Counted from the first letter of the stretch, positions 7,145 through 15,263 are shown. The stretch is DNA of 17,477 nt from JAJRAL01 sp050015815 (GCA_050015815.1 JBEKAR010000020.1:1-17477), one strand, 5' to 3'. A program made the numbers and translations. The notes: generated by a model from the sequence alone, not told the origin.

Positions 7145-9720
7145 GCGACGCGGATAGACTGAGAAGCGCCAGGTCCTGGATGTCGGATGTCGCCCCACCC
7201 GCCGAGCGCAACCAGATGGAGGCGGAGGGCGGATGCGGCGTAGTGGGCCTAGCGAGCAACAAGCCGCTCCCTGGAAGGCACATCCTCGAGCCTCTGCGCC
7301 AGATGCACAACCGCGGCAACGGCAAGGGCGGCGGCATCGCCGCCGTGGGGCTCTCGCCGGAGCAAATGAAGGTCTCGCCTGAGATCCTGAAGAACGATTA
7401 CCTGGTCCAGGTCGCCTACCTCGATCCGTCGGTTCGCGAGACCCTCGAGTCGGAGTTCATCCGCGACCGTTACGATGTCCACGCTTCGTACAAGGTCGAC
7501 AACACCGACGACCCGGAGGTGCTCGCCTGCCTGCCGGTGAAGCCGCCAGATGTGGTCCGCTACTTCTGCCGCGCGAAGCCGGAGAAGCTCGCCGAGTTCG
7601 TCTCGGCGAGGAACCTGTCATCGCTCACCTCGGACCAGGCGGAGGACGAGTTCGTCTACCAGACCAGCTTCGCTATCAACCTGAAGTACTACGCGAGCAC
7701 GAAGATGACCGCCTTCGTGATGTCCCACGGCCGCGACATGATCGTGATGAAGATCGTCGGCTACGCGGAGGACGTCATCCGCTACTACGAGATGGAGGAT
7801 TTCACCGCTCACGTCTGGATCGGCCACCAGCGGTACCCGACAAAGGGCCGCGTCTGGCATCCGGGAGGAGCGCACCCGTTCATGGGTCTTGACGAGGCGC
7901 TCGTGCACAACGGGGACTTCGCCAACTACTCCTCGGTCTGCGAGTACCTGGCACAGCGCAACGTCAGGCCGCTGTTCCTCACCGACACCGAGGTCTCGGT
8001 GCTGCTGTTCGACGTGCTGAACCGCGCCTACGGCTACCCGCTCGAGTACATCATCGAGGCGCTTGCTCCGACGACGGAAAGGGACTTCGAGCAACTGCCC
8101 GAGGAGAAGAAGCCGATCTATCGCGCGATCCAAAGGACGCACGTCCACGGCTCGCCCGACGGCCCGTGGTTCTTCATCATCGCGAGGAATCACCGCTCGG
8201 AAGGAAGACATGAGCTGATCGGGATCACCGACACCTCGATGCTCCGGCCGCAGGTCTTCGCTCTGGTGGAAGGAAAGGTCCAGATCGGGCTCGTCGCCTC
8301 GGAGAAGCAGGCGATCGACTCGGCGCTGCGCAGCATCTCGTCGGAGAACCCTAGCGTCCCGAAGCAGGCGGACGTCTACTGGAATGCGAGGGGGGGAAGC
8401 TACACCGACGGAGGGGCGTTCGTCTTTACCGTCTCTGAAGAGAACGGTGGAAAGAAGCTCGGATGCACGAACAAGTTCGGCACTCCGGTCACCTTCACGA
8501 CATCGTTCGATGAGACAGAGGACCTATTCCTCGCGCCGGCGATCGAAGCGGGCGCCACTGTCACCGTGGATGGCTCGGCCGATGACGTCTACCGGCGTTA
8601 CCTAGGACTTCTGCAATCCGACCGAGCGAGCGATGTCAGATCGTTCCTCTCGTCGATCGCGTCCAAGGGGATCAATGAACCGGACAGCCAGAAGGAGATG
8701 CTGAGATTCCTCACTCTGGCAATTGACCGGCGCTACGACACTGTAAGCTTCAGGCGCAGCCGTCTCCTCGAGAAGTCGATGGAGTGCGTGAACCTGATCC
8801 TGCGCTCCACCCCGAAGATCGGGAGCGGCGCCGTCACCGACAGGGCACTCGTGGACCATACGACGAAGGAGCTCTCTGCGCCGCCTGGCAGCGGATGCGA
8901 ATTAATCGTCGATGCCAGGGGCTTCCCGATGGAGGGCGACGACAGCGTCTCGTCGGTCATCCGCAAGGCGCACGGCCTAGGATGGCGCGAGTTCACGGTC
9001 ATCGACGCTCACGGGCAGAGGTTCTTCGGCTGCGGCCTGGGACCCGGTTCCACCGGCACAAGGATTGACATCTACGGCACGCCGGGCGACTATCTCGCGT
9101 CCGGTCTCGCCGGCGCCGAGGTCATCGTGCACGGCAACGCCCAGGACCAGCTCGGACAGATACTCGGCTCGGGAAAGCTCGTGGTCCATGGCGATGTCGG
9201 TCAGACATTTATGTACGGTGCGAAGGGCGGCGAGGTCTACGTGTTAGGCAATGCCGCAGGCAGGCCGCTCATCAACGCGGTCGGCAAGCCCAGGGTCGTG
9301 ATCAACGGCACCTGCCTCGACTATCTCGCCGAATCGTTCATGGCCGGGGACCCGCACAACGGCGGAGGGTTCGTCGTCCTGAACGGAATCTCGCTCGATT
9401 CGACCGGCAGGATCATCGAACTCAGGGAGCCTTATCCAGGCGGCAATCTGTTCTCGCTCGCGTCAGGTGGCGCGATCTTCATCCGCGATCCGAAGTGCAA
9501 GGTCGGCGAGGACCAGCTCAATGGCGGGCACATCGCTGAGCTTTCTGATAGGGACTGGCAGCTTATCCTTCCATATCTGAAGGAGAACGAGCGGCTCTTC
9601 GGCATCGGCGTGGACGACCTGCTGACCGTCGAAGGAACGCGCAGGCAGCCGTCCGAGGTCTATCGCAAGGTCGAGCCCATGCACCTCGCAAGCCTCTCGG
9701 ACTCCAACGGCGGGCACTGA
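7141..9720 (+). CDS. Class II glutamine amidotransferase fused to a glutamate synthase GXGXG domain
   Basis: 859 residues from ATG 7141 (ATGA overlap with the previous stop). The N-terminal half is an Ntn-type glutaminase that releases ammonia from glutamine: Cys32 in EGGCGVVG is the expected nucleophile, with HNRG near 56-59, IGHQRYPTKGR near 227-237, ALVHNGDFANY near 253-263 and TDTEVSVLL near 281-289. Cys32 must become N-terminal, implying removal of a 31-residue propeptide, similar in size to that of bacterial GltB. Residues about 400-590 form a linker I do not recognise. About 595-750 form the GXGXG beta-helix (GLGPGSTGTRIDIYG, GAEVIVHGNAQDQLG, GKLVVHGDVGQTFMYGAKGG). Other archaea commonly encode the amidotransferase and GXGXG parts as separate proteins; here they are one chain, and the FMN domain is separate. 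It ends 4 bases from the convergent transporter. Confidence 0.87.
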   Translation: MSDADRLRSARSWMSDVAPPAERNQMEAEGGCGVVGLASNKPLPGRHILEPLRQMHNRGNGKGGGIAAVGLSPEQMKVSPEILKNDYLVQVAYLDPSVRETLESEFIRDRYDVHASYKVDNTDDPEVLACLPVKPPDVVRYFCRAKPEKLAEFVSARNLSSLTSDQAEDEFVYQTSFAINLKYYASTKMTAFVMSHGRDMIVMKIVGYAEDVIRYYEMEDFTAHVWIGHQRYPTKGRVWHPGGAHPFMGLDEALVHNGDFANYSSVCEYLAQRNVRPLFLTDTEVSVLLFDVLNRAYGYPLEYIIEALAPTTERDFEQLPEEKKPIYRAIQRTHVHGSPDGPWFFIIARNHRSEGRHELIGITDTSMLRPQVFALVEGKVQIGLVASEKQAIDSALRSISSENPSVPKQADVYWNARGGSYTDGGAFVFTVSEENGGKKLGCTNKFGTPVTFTTSFDETEDLFLAPAIEAGATVTVDGSADDVYRRYLGLLQSDRASDVRSFLSSIASKGINEPDSQKEMLRFLTLAIDRRYDTVSFRRSRLLEKSMECVNLILRSTPKIGSGAVTDRALVDHTTKELSAPPGSGCELIVDARGFPMEGDDSVSSVIRKAHGLGWREFTVIDAHGQRFFGCGLGPGSTGTRIDIYGTPGDYLASGLAGAEVIVHGNAQDQLGQILGSGKLVVHGDVGQTFMYGAKGGEVYVLGNAAGRPLINAVGKPRVVINGTCLDYLAESFMAGDPHNGGGFVVLNGISLDSTGRIIELREPYPGGNLFSLASGGAIFIRDPKCKVGEDQLNGGHIAELSDRDWQLILPYLKENERLFGIGVDDLLTVEGTRRQPSEVYRKVEPMHLASLSDSNGGH

Positions 9721-9724
9721 TCCT

Positions 9725-11170
9725 TCACTTCTGCGCCCTTACCTCTCTGCCCCTCAGGACGGAGAGGAAGAAAGCGATGACGAGGAGCACGATCGAGGCG
9801 TAGAAGGCGGTCTGCATTCCGTTGATGAACGCCAACGCCTTAGATCCGGTCAGCCCGCCGGGCAGCCCGAGGAAGATCTGGAACGCCAGGTCCCTCGGTA
9901 TCGCCAGCGATGCGAAGAATAGCGCCACCGCGAAACTGCACACCATTCCTAAATTGGAGAGCGTACGCAGCAACCCGGCCGTGACCCCGTACGCCTTCGG
10001 CGGGGCGGCGGCCATGACGGCGCTCGTGTTCGCGGGGAAGAACGTGCTCGTGCCCGCTCCGGTCAGCACCGACCCCAGGATGACGAGCACCAGCGGTGTA
10101 TCGATCCCCAATGTCGAGTAGACGAAGATCCCAAGTATCTGCATCAGCAGGCCGACCGATGCGATCACCCTCGCCCCTTTTCGATCCGACAATCTGCCGG
10201 AGAACGGCGCGATCAGCCCACCCAAGATGTATCCAGGGATCAGCAGCACGGAGGCGTCCCAGGGCGTCATGCCCCTCGGCCCCTGCAGGTACATGACCAC
10301 GAGGAATATCACCGAGTACCCGGCGAGGGATTGGAAGAACGCCGCGAACATCGAGGCCTTGAGCACCCTGTCCTTGAGCAGGCTGAAGTCGAGGAACGGG
10401 CTCTTGGTGTGCTTCTCCCAGAAGAAGAAGGCGACAAGGAACACAGCTCCGGCCGCTAGCATGATCCCCGAGAGCGTCGTCCACCCCTGGCCGGTAATGT
10501 TCGTCAAGGCCACCAGCACGAGCAGGATGCTGGCGCCGAGGAATGTTATCCCAGCAAGGTCGAGCTTCGCCTTGATCCTAGGTGAGCGCTCCTTGAGCAG
10601 CCTGAATCCGCCGTACGTGGCGAGAATCCCGACCGGGATGTTGATGAAGAAGATGTAGCGCCAGTTGAGGAATGTGACGAGGAACCCGCCGACGAGGATG
10701 CCGGTGATGGCGCCGATGGACCATCCCAGGCCGGTGATGCCGAACGCCCGCCCCCTCTCTTTGAGCGAGAACGTGTCGGCGATAATCGCCCCGCTGTTCG
10801 ACGAGATGAGCGCCCCGCCCACTCCCTGAACGAGGCGGAACGCGATCAATTCGGTTCCGCTAGAGGAGAAGCCGCAGAGGAACGAGCCGACGGTGAAGAC
10901 GGCGAAGCCGAGGTTGTAGGTCTTGACCCGTCCGAACATGTCGCCAAGCCGGCCCACCTGAGTCCCTAGTATGGTGATGACAAGAAGGTATCCGAGGAGA
11001 ACCCAGATCATGCTGAGGATGTCCGAATTGAGATCGGTCATCATCGTCGGCAGCGCGAGCACGACCGCGGTCGTATCGACGGAGGCCATAATCACCCCGA
11101 GCATGATGATGAGCATCGTGACGTTGCGATAGCGTCGCTCAGCTCGGTCCGGTGCCGGGTCGGCCTCCAT
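9725..11170 (-). CDS. MFS multidrug-type exporter (DHA2/EmrB-like)
   Basis: 481 residues from ATG 11168-11170. A proton-coupled exporter of the major facilitator superfamily in the cytoplasmic membrane, with about 13-14 hydrophobic segments, as expected of the 14-helix DHA2 group. Visible signatures are the first-helix VDTTAVVLALP (about 31-41), motif A GRLGDMFGR (about 73-81), the motif C region GWSIGAITGILVGG in the fifth helix, and a second motif A-like GRLSDRKGAR in the second half. Substrate cannot be told. The frame stays open upstream to 11287, but that would run into the ABC permease gene, and a TATA box about 29 bases before 11170 supports this start and a leaderless message. Transcription is convergent with the glutamate synthase operon. 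Confidence 0.85.
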   Translation of the reverse strand: MEADPAPDRAERRYRNVTMLIIMLGVIMASVDTTAVVLALPTMMTDLNSDILSMIWVLLGYLLVITILGTQVGRLGDMFGRVKTYNLGFAVFTVGSFLCGFSSSGTELIAFRLVQGVGGALISSNSGAIIADTFSLKERGRAFGITGLGWSIGAITGILVGGFLVTFLNWRYIFFINIPVGILATYGGFRLLKERSPRIKAKLDLAGITFLGASILLVLVALTNITGQGWTTLSGIMLAAGAVFLVAFFFWEKHTKSPFLDFSLLKDRVLKASMFAAFFQSLAGYSVIFLVVMYLQGPRGMTPWDASVLLIPGYILGGLIAPFSGRLSDRKGARVIASVGLLMQILGIFVYSTLGIDTPLVLVILGSVLTGAGTSTFFPANTSAVMAAAPPKAYGVTAGLLRTLSNLGMVCSFAVALFFASLAIPRDLAFQIFLGLPGGLTGSKALAFINGMQTAFYASIVLLVIAFFLSVLRGREVRAQK

Positions 11171-11192
11171 GCAAGGGGGGACAGTAGCTTTC

Positions 11193-11204
11193 CGATTTAT
11201 ACCT
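11193..11204 (-). promoter_or_regulatory. TATA box of the MFS exporter gene
   Basis: The minus strand reads GGTATAAATCGG, centred about 29 bases before the ATG at 11170. With archaeal TATA-to-start spacing this puts transcription initiation at or within a few bases of the ATG, so the transcript is probably leaderless. It lies in the 68-base gap after the ABC permease gene, so the exporter has its own promoter. Confidence 0.6.
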
Positions 11205-11238
11205 ATCCAGCGACGGTCGCAGGAACCCGTCGCGCCGA

Positions 11239-12483
11239 TCACTCGTAGCGCAGCGCCTCTACGGGGTTCAGCCGCGAGGCTCTCCATGCGGGGTACAGGG
11301 CGAACGCCACGCTCACGACCACGCCGAAGAGTATCGCGCCGAGGAAGACCGTCAATCCCAGCACCGGATGGATCGATATCGCCCCGCCGCTGCCGATCGC
11401 CCCGCCGATATTGCCCCCGCCGAGCAGCCTGGCGATGAGGTCCGCGAGGAAGTACCCGCTGATCGCGCCGATGATGCCTCCGATGATCCCGATGATGCCC
11501 GCCTCGGTAAGGAAGATCGAGAACACGGTGCGGTTCTTCATCCCGAGCGCCTTCAGCGTGCCGATCTCGCGCGTCCTTTCGACCAGCGAGACGATCATTA
11601 TGTTCATGATGCCGATGCCTGCGACCAGCAGGGCGATGCCGCCGATGCCGGTCAGGAACAGGTCGATCGTGGTGAAGACGCCGCCGACGACCTGATTGAT
11701 CACCTGGGCGGAGACGACCTCGACCTGATTGTTGAACGTCATCTGGATCTGATCGGTCACGTTCTGGATCGTCGCCTGGCTATCGTCCGAGAGCTTGACC
11801 ACAATCGTGTTGCATAGGGTCGTGTTGAAGAAGTGCTCCGCCTGGGCGACGGGAATGTAGATGGCCTTGTCCGAGAGCCCGCCGAACGGGAAGACGCCGA
11901 TCTGCGCCAGGGCCGCCGACACGTGCCCAGCATAGGAATCGTTGACCGGCGGACGGACCGAGTAGTCGACCGAGTAGACCGTGGTGGTCGCGCCGACCTG
12001 GAGATAGACCGTTCCGTTCGCGAACGGCTTGTACACCTTCGACCCGACGACGAGCGTGTCATTCGTCGGGTTCGTCGGGATCGTTCCGAACTGGGCAACG
12101 AATGCGGTGCTATAGACCTGCAAGTACTTGGCGAAGTCCACGCCGACGATGCCCGTGGCAATCGAGAACGTGCTGTTGCCCACGAACCCCTGCCTCTGGA
12201 TCACCGGCATGGCGAGGGACACCTTCGACATGTTCTCGATCGTTTGCACGTCGACCACGCTCAGGGTGAAGCTCGTCCCGCTCTTCGGGGTCACGATCAG
12301 CGTGTCGGTGGCGAGCCCCCTTTCGAGCTGGTTCGTGATGGATTGCTGGAGCCCCGCGGTGATCGAGAGCAACGAAACGACCGCTGCGATGCCGATGACG
12401 ACGCCGAGGATGGTGAGGGCGGCGCGGAACTTGCGCAGCTTGATCGAGCCGAACGCGTAGGAGAATATGTCGCCTGACCTCAT
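11239..12483 (-). CDS. MacB/FtsX-type ABC transporter permease
   Basis: 414 residues. Membrane subunit of an ABC system of the MacB/LolCE type, which uses ATP hydrolysis for mechanical transmission or export rather than import. The N-terminus has the family's KLRKFRAALTILGVVIGIAAVVSLLSI first membrane segment (about 16-42), here cited only to its position and start. A large extracytoplasmic MacB_PCD-like domain rich in Asn, Thr and Val spans about 45-265. The FtsX domain follows with three hydrophobic segments near 270-300, 322-350 and 372-400, including LVERTREIGTLKALGMK (about 297-313) and the closing YPAWRASRLNPVEALRYE. Its ATG overlaps the stop of the ATPase gene by 4 bases (ATGA), so the two are coupled. 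No outer-membrane or periplasmic adaptor gene is nearby, as expected for an archaeon. Confidence 0.9.
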   Translation of the reverse strand: MRSGDIFSYAFGSIKLRKFRAALTILGVVIGIAAVVSLLSITAGLQQSITNQLERGLATDTLIVTPKSGTSFTLSVVDVQTIENMSKVSLAMPVIQRQGFVGNSTFSIATGIVGVDFAKYLQVYSTAFVAQFGTIPTNPTNDTLVVGSKVYKPFANGTVYLQVGATTTVYSVDYSVRPPVNDSYAGHVSAALAQIGVFPFGGLSDKAIYIPVAQAEHFFNTTLCNTIVVKLSDDSQATIQNVTDQIQMTFNNQVEVVSAQVINQVVGGVFTTIDLFLTGIGGIALLVAGIGIMNIMIVSLVERTREIGTLKALGMKNRTVFSIFLTEAGIIGIIGGIIGAISGYFLADLIARLLGGGNIGGAIGSGGAISIHPVLGLTVFLGAILFGVVVSVAFALYPAWRASRLNPVEALRYE

Positions 12484-13181
12484 GCGTTCGCCTCCTCGCC
12501 CACGATCAGGCCGTCGAGCATCCTGACCGTCCGGCTGACCTGAGACGTCATCTTCTGATCGTGGGTGACCATGATGACCGTCATCTTCGCCTCCTCGTTG
12601 ATCCGCTTGATCAGGTCGATGATGTCAGCGGCATTCTTTGAGTCCATGTTCCCCGTGGGCTCGTCCATCAGGAGGTAGTGCGGGCGGTTCGCCAACGCTC
12701 TCGCGATCGCGACCCTCTGCTGCTGCCCTCCGCTAAGCTCCGCCGGCCGGTGGTGCATCCGGTCCCCTAGGCCGACGAGCCTGAGCATCTCCTCCGCCCT
12801 CTGCTTCCGATCTCGCTTCGGCACGCCGGCGATGCTCATACCCAGCTCGACGTTGCCGATCGCGTCGAAGCGGTGGATGAGATTGAAGAACTGGAAGACG
12901 AAGCCGATCCTGCTCCTCACGTCGGCCCTCTTGTTCTCGCTCAGGGTCGCGACGTCGACGCCGTCGATAAGTATCTGGCCAGAAGTCGGAACGTCGAGCG
13001 CGCCGATCAGGTTCAGCAGCGTCGACTTGCCGCAACCCGACGGCCCGAGGATGGCAACGAAGTCTCCCTCCCTCACCTGGAGGTCGACCCCTCCCAGCGC
13101 CTCGACCCTGACCTCGCCCATAGTGTAGGTCTTCCGAACCGCGACGGTTTGCAGCACCGTCGTTGAACCATCAGAGGCCAA
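12480..13181 (-). CDS. ABC transporter ATPase of the MacB/LolD type
   Basis: 233 residues. ATP-binding partner of the permease that follows. Walker A GPSGCGKST is at 46-54, the Q-loop at Gln97, signature LSGGQQQRVAIARAL at 149-163, Walker B YLLMDEPTG at 169-177 and the switch His in VTHD at about 207. The start is TTG at 13181. A GGAGG 9 bases upstream (minus strand of 13191-13195) supports it, and no ATG is available before the conserved KTYTMGEV region. An AT-rich box at 13258-13267 and a perfect inverted repeat over it suggest a controlled promoter with a leader of about 50 bases. The order ATPase then permease with a 4-base overlap is typical of two-subunit systems of this family. Confidence 0.9.
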   Translation of the reverse strand: MASDGSTTVLQTVAVRKTYTMGEVRVEALGGVDLQVREGDFVAILGPSGCGKSTLLNLIGALDVPTSGQILIDGVDVATLSENKRADVRSRIGFVFQFFNLIHRFDAIGNVELGMSIAGVPKRDRKQRAEEMLRLVGLGDRMHHRPAELSGGQQQRVAIARALANRPHYLLMDEPTGNMDSKNAADIIDLIKRINEEAKMTVIMVTHDQKMTSQVSRTVRMLDGLIVGEEANA

Positions 13182-13243
13182 TCCCGAGCGCCTCCTGGCA
13201 AGTATCTGGACTCTCGAACCGCATCGCCGTTCTACCGTCGATT

Positions 13244-13269
13244 GGAAGCATCCCCGAGTTTATGCTTCC
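13244..13269. repeat. Perfect 8-bp inverted repeat overlapping the ABC operon TATA box
   Basis: GGAAGCAT at 13244-13251 and ATGCTTCC at 13262-13269 are exact inverse complements with a 10-base spacer. The right arm contains most of the minus-strand AAGCATAAAC TATA-like element, so a protein bound here would be expected to block or alter transcription of the ABC genes. The layout is that of an operator for a dimeric regulator; the regulator is not in the window. Confidence 0.6.
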
Positions 13270-13285
13270 GGTCACGTGGAACAAC

Positions 13286-13296
13286 CTTATTATAAG
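13286..13296 (+). promoter_or_regulatory. TATA box of the hemerythrin-photolyase operon
   Basis: CTTATTATAAG lies about 60 bases before ATG 13351, predicting initiation near 13317 and a leader of about 34 bases. It is an exact palindrome apart from the central base. Confidence 0.55.
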
Positions 13297-13350
13297 CCGC
13301 GCTCGAGAAAGGTTCGACAAGAGCGATATTGCAAAGGCAGGCGGTCGAAC

Positions 13351-13842
13351 ATGAGCGATGTAGGCTGGAGGATCAAGGTCGGGCACGACAAGTACAGGGT
13401 CATCTTCGCCAAGCTGTTCCGCTCGAAGGAAAAGGATGCGGCGAAACGGGAGGAGATGTTCCTCACCTATGTCAGGGATCTCTACGGACACCATGACGGC
13501 GAGGAGCGTGAGGTCTTCCCAGCGATGATCAAGGTGCCTGAGTTCCGGGAGACCTGCTACGAACTCGAGATGGAGCACCGGGCGATGAAGATGCTCGCCC
13601 TCGAACTGACTGAACTCGGCTACGACCACAAGACCTGGGTCTACCGTCTCGCCCCGCTCTACGCGATACACAGCATCCACTGGGACAAGGAGGAGAAGTT
13701 CCTCATCCCGTTCTCCCCAGAGCACTTCACACAGGAACAGATTGAAGACCTCGGGGCGAAGTTCGACACGGTCGTGGCGAAGTACAACGAAATGGGCCTG
13801 CAGGAGTTCAAGGCCGAGTATCTGAGACCGAAACCGAAATGA
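13351..13842 (+). CDS. Hemerythrin-like (HHE) cation-binding protein
   Basis: 163 residues from ATG 13351. A helical-bundle protein of the hemerythrin HHE class, likely holding a di-iron or similar metal site that senses or handles oxygen, nitric oxide or redox stress. Candidate ligands in order are His12 in the first helix, HHDGEE (His47/48, Glu51/52), MEHR (Glu75, His76) and HSIHWDKEE (His107/110, Glu114/115). The spacing fits four metal-bearing helices, followed by a C-terminal tail to 163. The frame is open upstream to 13276, but that would place the start inside the promoter palindrome, so ATG 13351 is preferred although no strong ribosome-binding site is seen. Its stop overlaps the photolyase ATG by 4 bases, so the two are made together. 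Confidence 0.8.
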   Translation: MSDVGWRIKVGHDKYRVIFAKLFRSKEKDAAKREEMFLTYVRDLYGHHDGEEREVFPAMIKVPEFRETCYELEMEHRAMKMLALELTELGYDHKTWVYRLAPLYAIHSIHWDKEEKFLIPFSPEHFTQEQIEDLGAKFDTVVAKYNEMGLQEFKAEYLRPKPK

Positions 13843-15263
13843 CAGTGCCAGAGAAAGACCCGAACAGACCCCTGCCGGAGCTCATCAGGGGCGGCGATGT
13901 GGACATTCCGATCGCCGGGCTCGACGACAGGACGAGGACGATCAAGCAGCGTGATTACCAGGGAGGGCAGGTCGTCTACTGGCTCACCCGCGAGCAACGT
14001 CTCAACGATAACCACGCGCTCCTCCAGGCGATCGCCAAGGCAGACCACTACCACGTTCCGCTCTGCATCGTCTGCTGCCTCCCGCCGAGCTACCTCGACT
14101 CGACCCTCCGCCAATACCGATTCATGCTGAGTGGACTGGCGGAGCTCGAGCAGAAGGCAAGAGCGCTCGGCATCGGCTTCTACCTCCTCCAAGGGATGCC
14201 GGAGGTCGAACTGCCCAACTTCCTCCACAAGATCCGGGCGGGCATACTCATCACCGACTTCTGCGCCCTCTCGCCCGACCGATGGTGGAAGAGGAGGGTC
14301 GCTTCGGAGATCGACGTCCCGATCCTCGAAGTCGATTCGCACAACATCGTACCCTGTTGGAAGCTGGCATCGCGACGGATCTCGACGTACGCCACATTCA
14401 CGTCAAGAATCTCGCCGATGCTCGGCATATACCTGACCGACATACCTCCGGTCAAGAAGCCCGACGTTGCCTGGACGCAGGAGCAGGCTCAGACCGACTG
14501 GCAGAAGGCCGAGGAGGGTCTGAAGATAGACCGCTCCGTCGGCGAGGTGACGTGGATCAGACCGGGCGAGGACGAAGCGAGGAAGCGGCTGGAGGTCTTC
14601 CTGCGGGAGAGGCTGCCGCAATACAGCACGAAGGGGAACGACCCTGTAGCGGAGATGCAGTCGGACCTATCCCCGTACCTGCACTTCGGCCACATCTCGG
14701 CCCAGCGGGTCGTTTTGGAGGTCAGCAGGACGAACGTATCGCCGGAGGACAAGACCGCCTTCTACAATCAAATCGTGGTAAGAAAGGAGCTTGCGGACAA
14801 CTTCTGCCTGCACACGTCTGACTACGACACGACCGGCGCGTTCCCCTATTGGGCGAGGAGGTCGCTCGACGACCACCGCTCTGACGAGAGGGAGCACCTC
14901 TACGACCTGCAGCAGCTGGAACGCGGCGAGACGCACGACCCCCTCTGGAACGCGGCGCAGACGGAGTCGATCAAGATCGGCAAGATACACGGCGCCCTCC
15001 GCTCCTACTGGGCGGAGAAGATACTGGAGTGGACGAGGAGCCCGGAGGAGGCGCTCTACGTCTCCCTCTACCTGAACAATAAGTACGGGCTCGACGCCAA
15101 CGACCCGAACGGCTACACCGGCATCGCGATGGTGATCGGCGGATTGTACGGCAGGCCATGGCGCGCGAAGGATGTGATCGGCAAAGTGCAGAGGCTGACC
15201 TACACCGAGGAGCGCCTGGACTACGACATCAAGTCGTACATCGAGAGGGTAAAGGCCCTCTGA
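13839..15263 (+). CDS. phr: Class II CPD photolyase
   Basis: 474 residues. Light-driven flavoenzyme that splits cyclobutane pyrimidine dimers using FADH-. The N-terminal antenna domain carries VYWLTREQRLNDNHAL (about 46-61). The FAD domain has SDLSPYLHFGHISAQR (275-290), VVRKELADNFC (313-323) and HDPLWNAAQ (366-374). Trp370, Trp391 and Trp398 keep the spacing (21 and 7) of the class II electron-transfer tryptophans, followed by PEEALYVSLYLNNKYGLDANDPNGYTG, cited by position about 402-428. The C-terminus departs from the usual class II ending: GLYGRPWRAKDVIGKVQRLTYTEERLDYD replaces the GvHD.gW.ErpifGkiRyM...GCkRKFD pattern as I recall it. Translation is coupled to the hemerythrin gene through ATGA. 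Convergent with the SDR gene, 9 bases apart. Class assignment is firm; full repair activity is likely. Confidence 0.9.
   Translation: MTVPEKDPNRPLPELIRGGDVDIPIAGLDDRTRTIKQRDYQGGQVVYWLTREQRLNDNHALLQAIAKADHYHVPLCIVCCLPPSYLDSTLRQYRFMLSGLAELEQKARALGIGFYLLQGMPEVELPNFLHKIRAGILITDFCALSPDRWWKRRVASEIDVPILEVDSHNIVPCWKLASRRISTYATFTSRISPMLGIYLTDIPPVKKPDVAWTQEQAQTDWQKAEEGLKIDRSVGEVTWIRPGEDEARKRLEVFLRERLPQYSTKGNDPVAEMQSDLSPYLHFGHISAQRVVLEVSRTNVSPEDKTAFYNQIVVRKELADNFCLHTSDYDTTGAFPYWARRSLDDHRSDEREHLYDLQQLERGETHDPLWNAAQTESIKIGKIHGALRSYWAEKILEWTRSPEEALYVSLYLNNKYGLDANDPNGYTGIAMVIGGLYGRPWRAKDVIGKVQRLTYTEERLDYDIKSYIERVKAL

Larger units (their letters stand above)
13182..13350. promoter_or_regulatory. Divergent promoter region between the ABC pair and the hemerythrin/photolyase pair
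   Basis: 169 bases contain promoter elements for both directions. On the minus strand AAGCATAAAC (13267-13258) can serve the ABC operon. On the plus strand the symmetrical CTTATTATAAG (13286-13296) lies about 60 bases before ATG 13351 and can serve the hemerythrin gene; being self-complementary, it could also be used in the other direction. The perfect inverted repeat at 13244-13269 sits between them. Confidence 0.55.

Noticed and set aside
11171..11287. Upstream extension of the MFS gene to 11287
   Set aside because: It would overlap the ABC permease gene and cover the TATA box; the added residues do not fit the MFS N-terminus.
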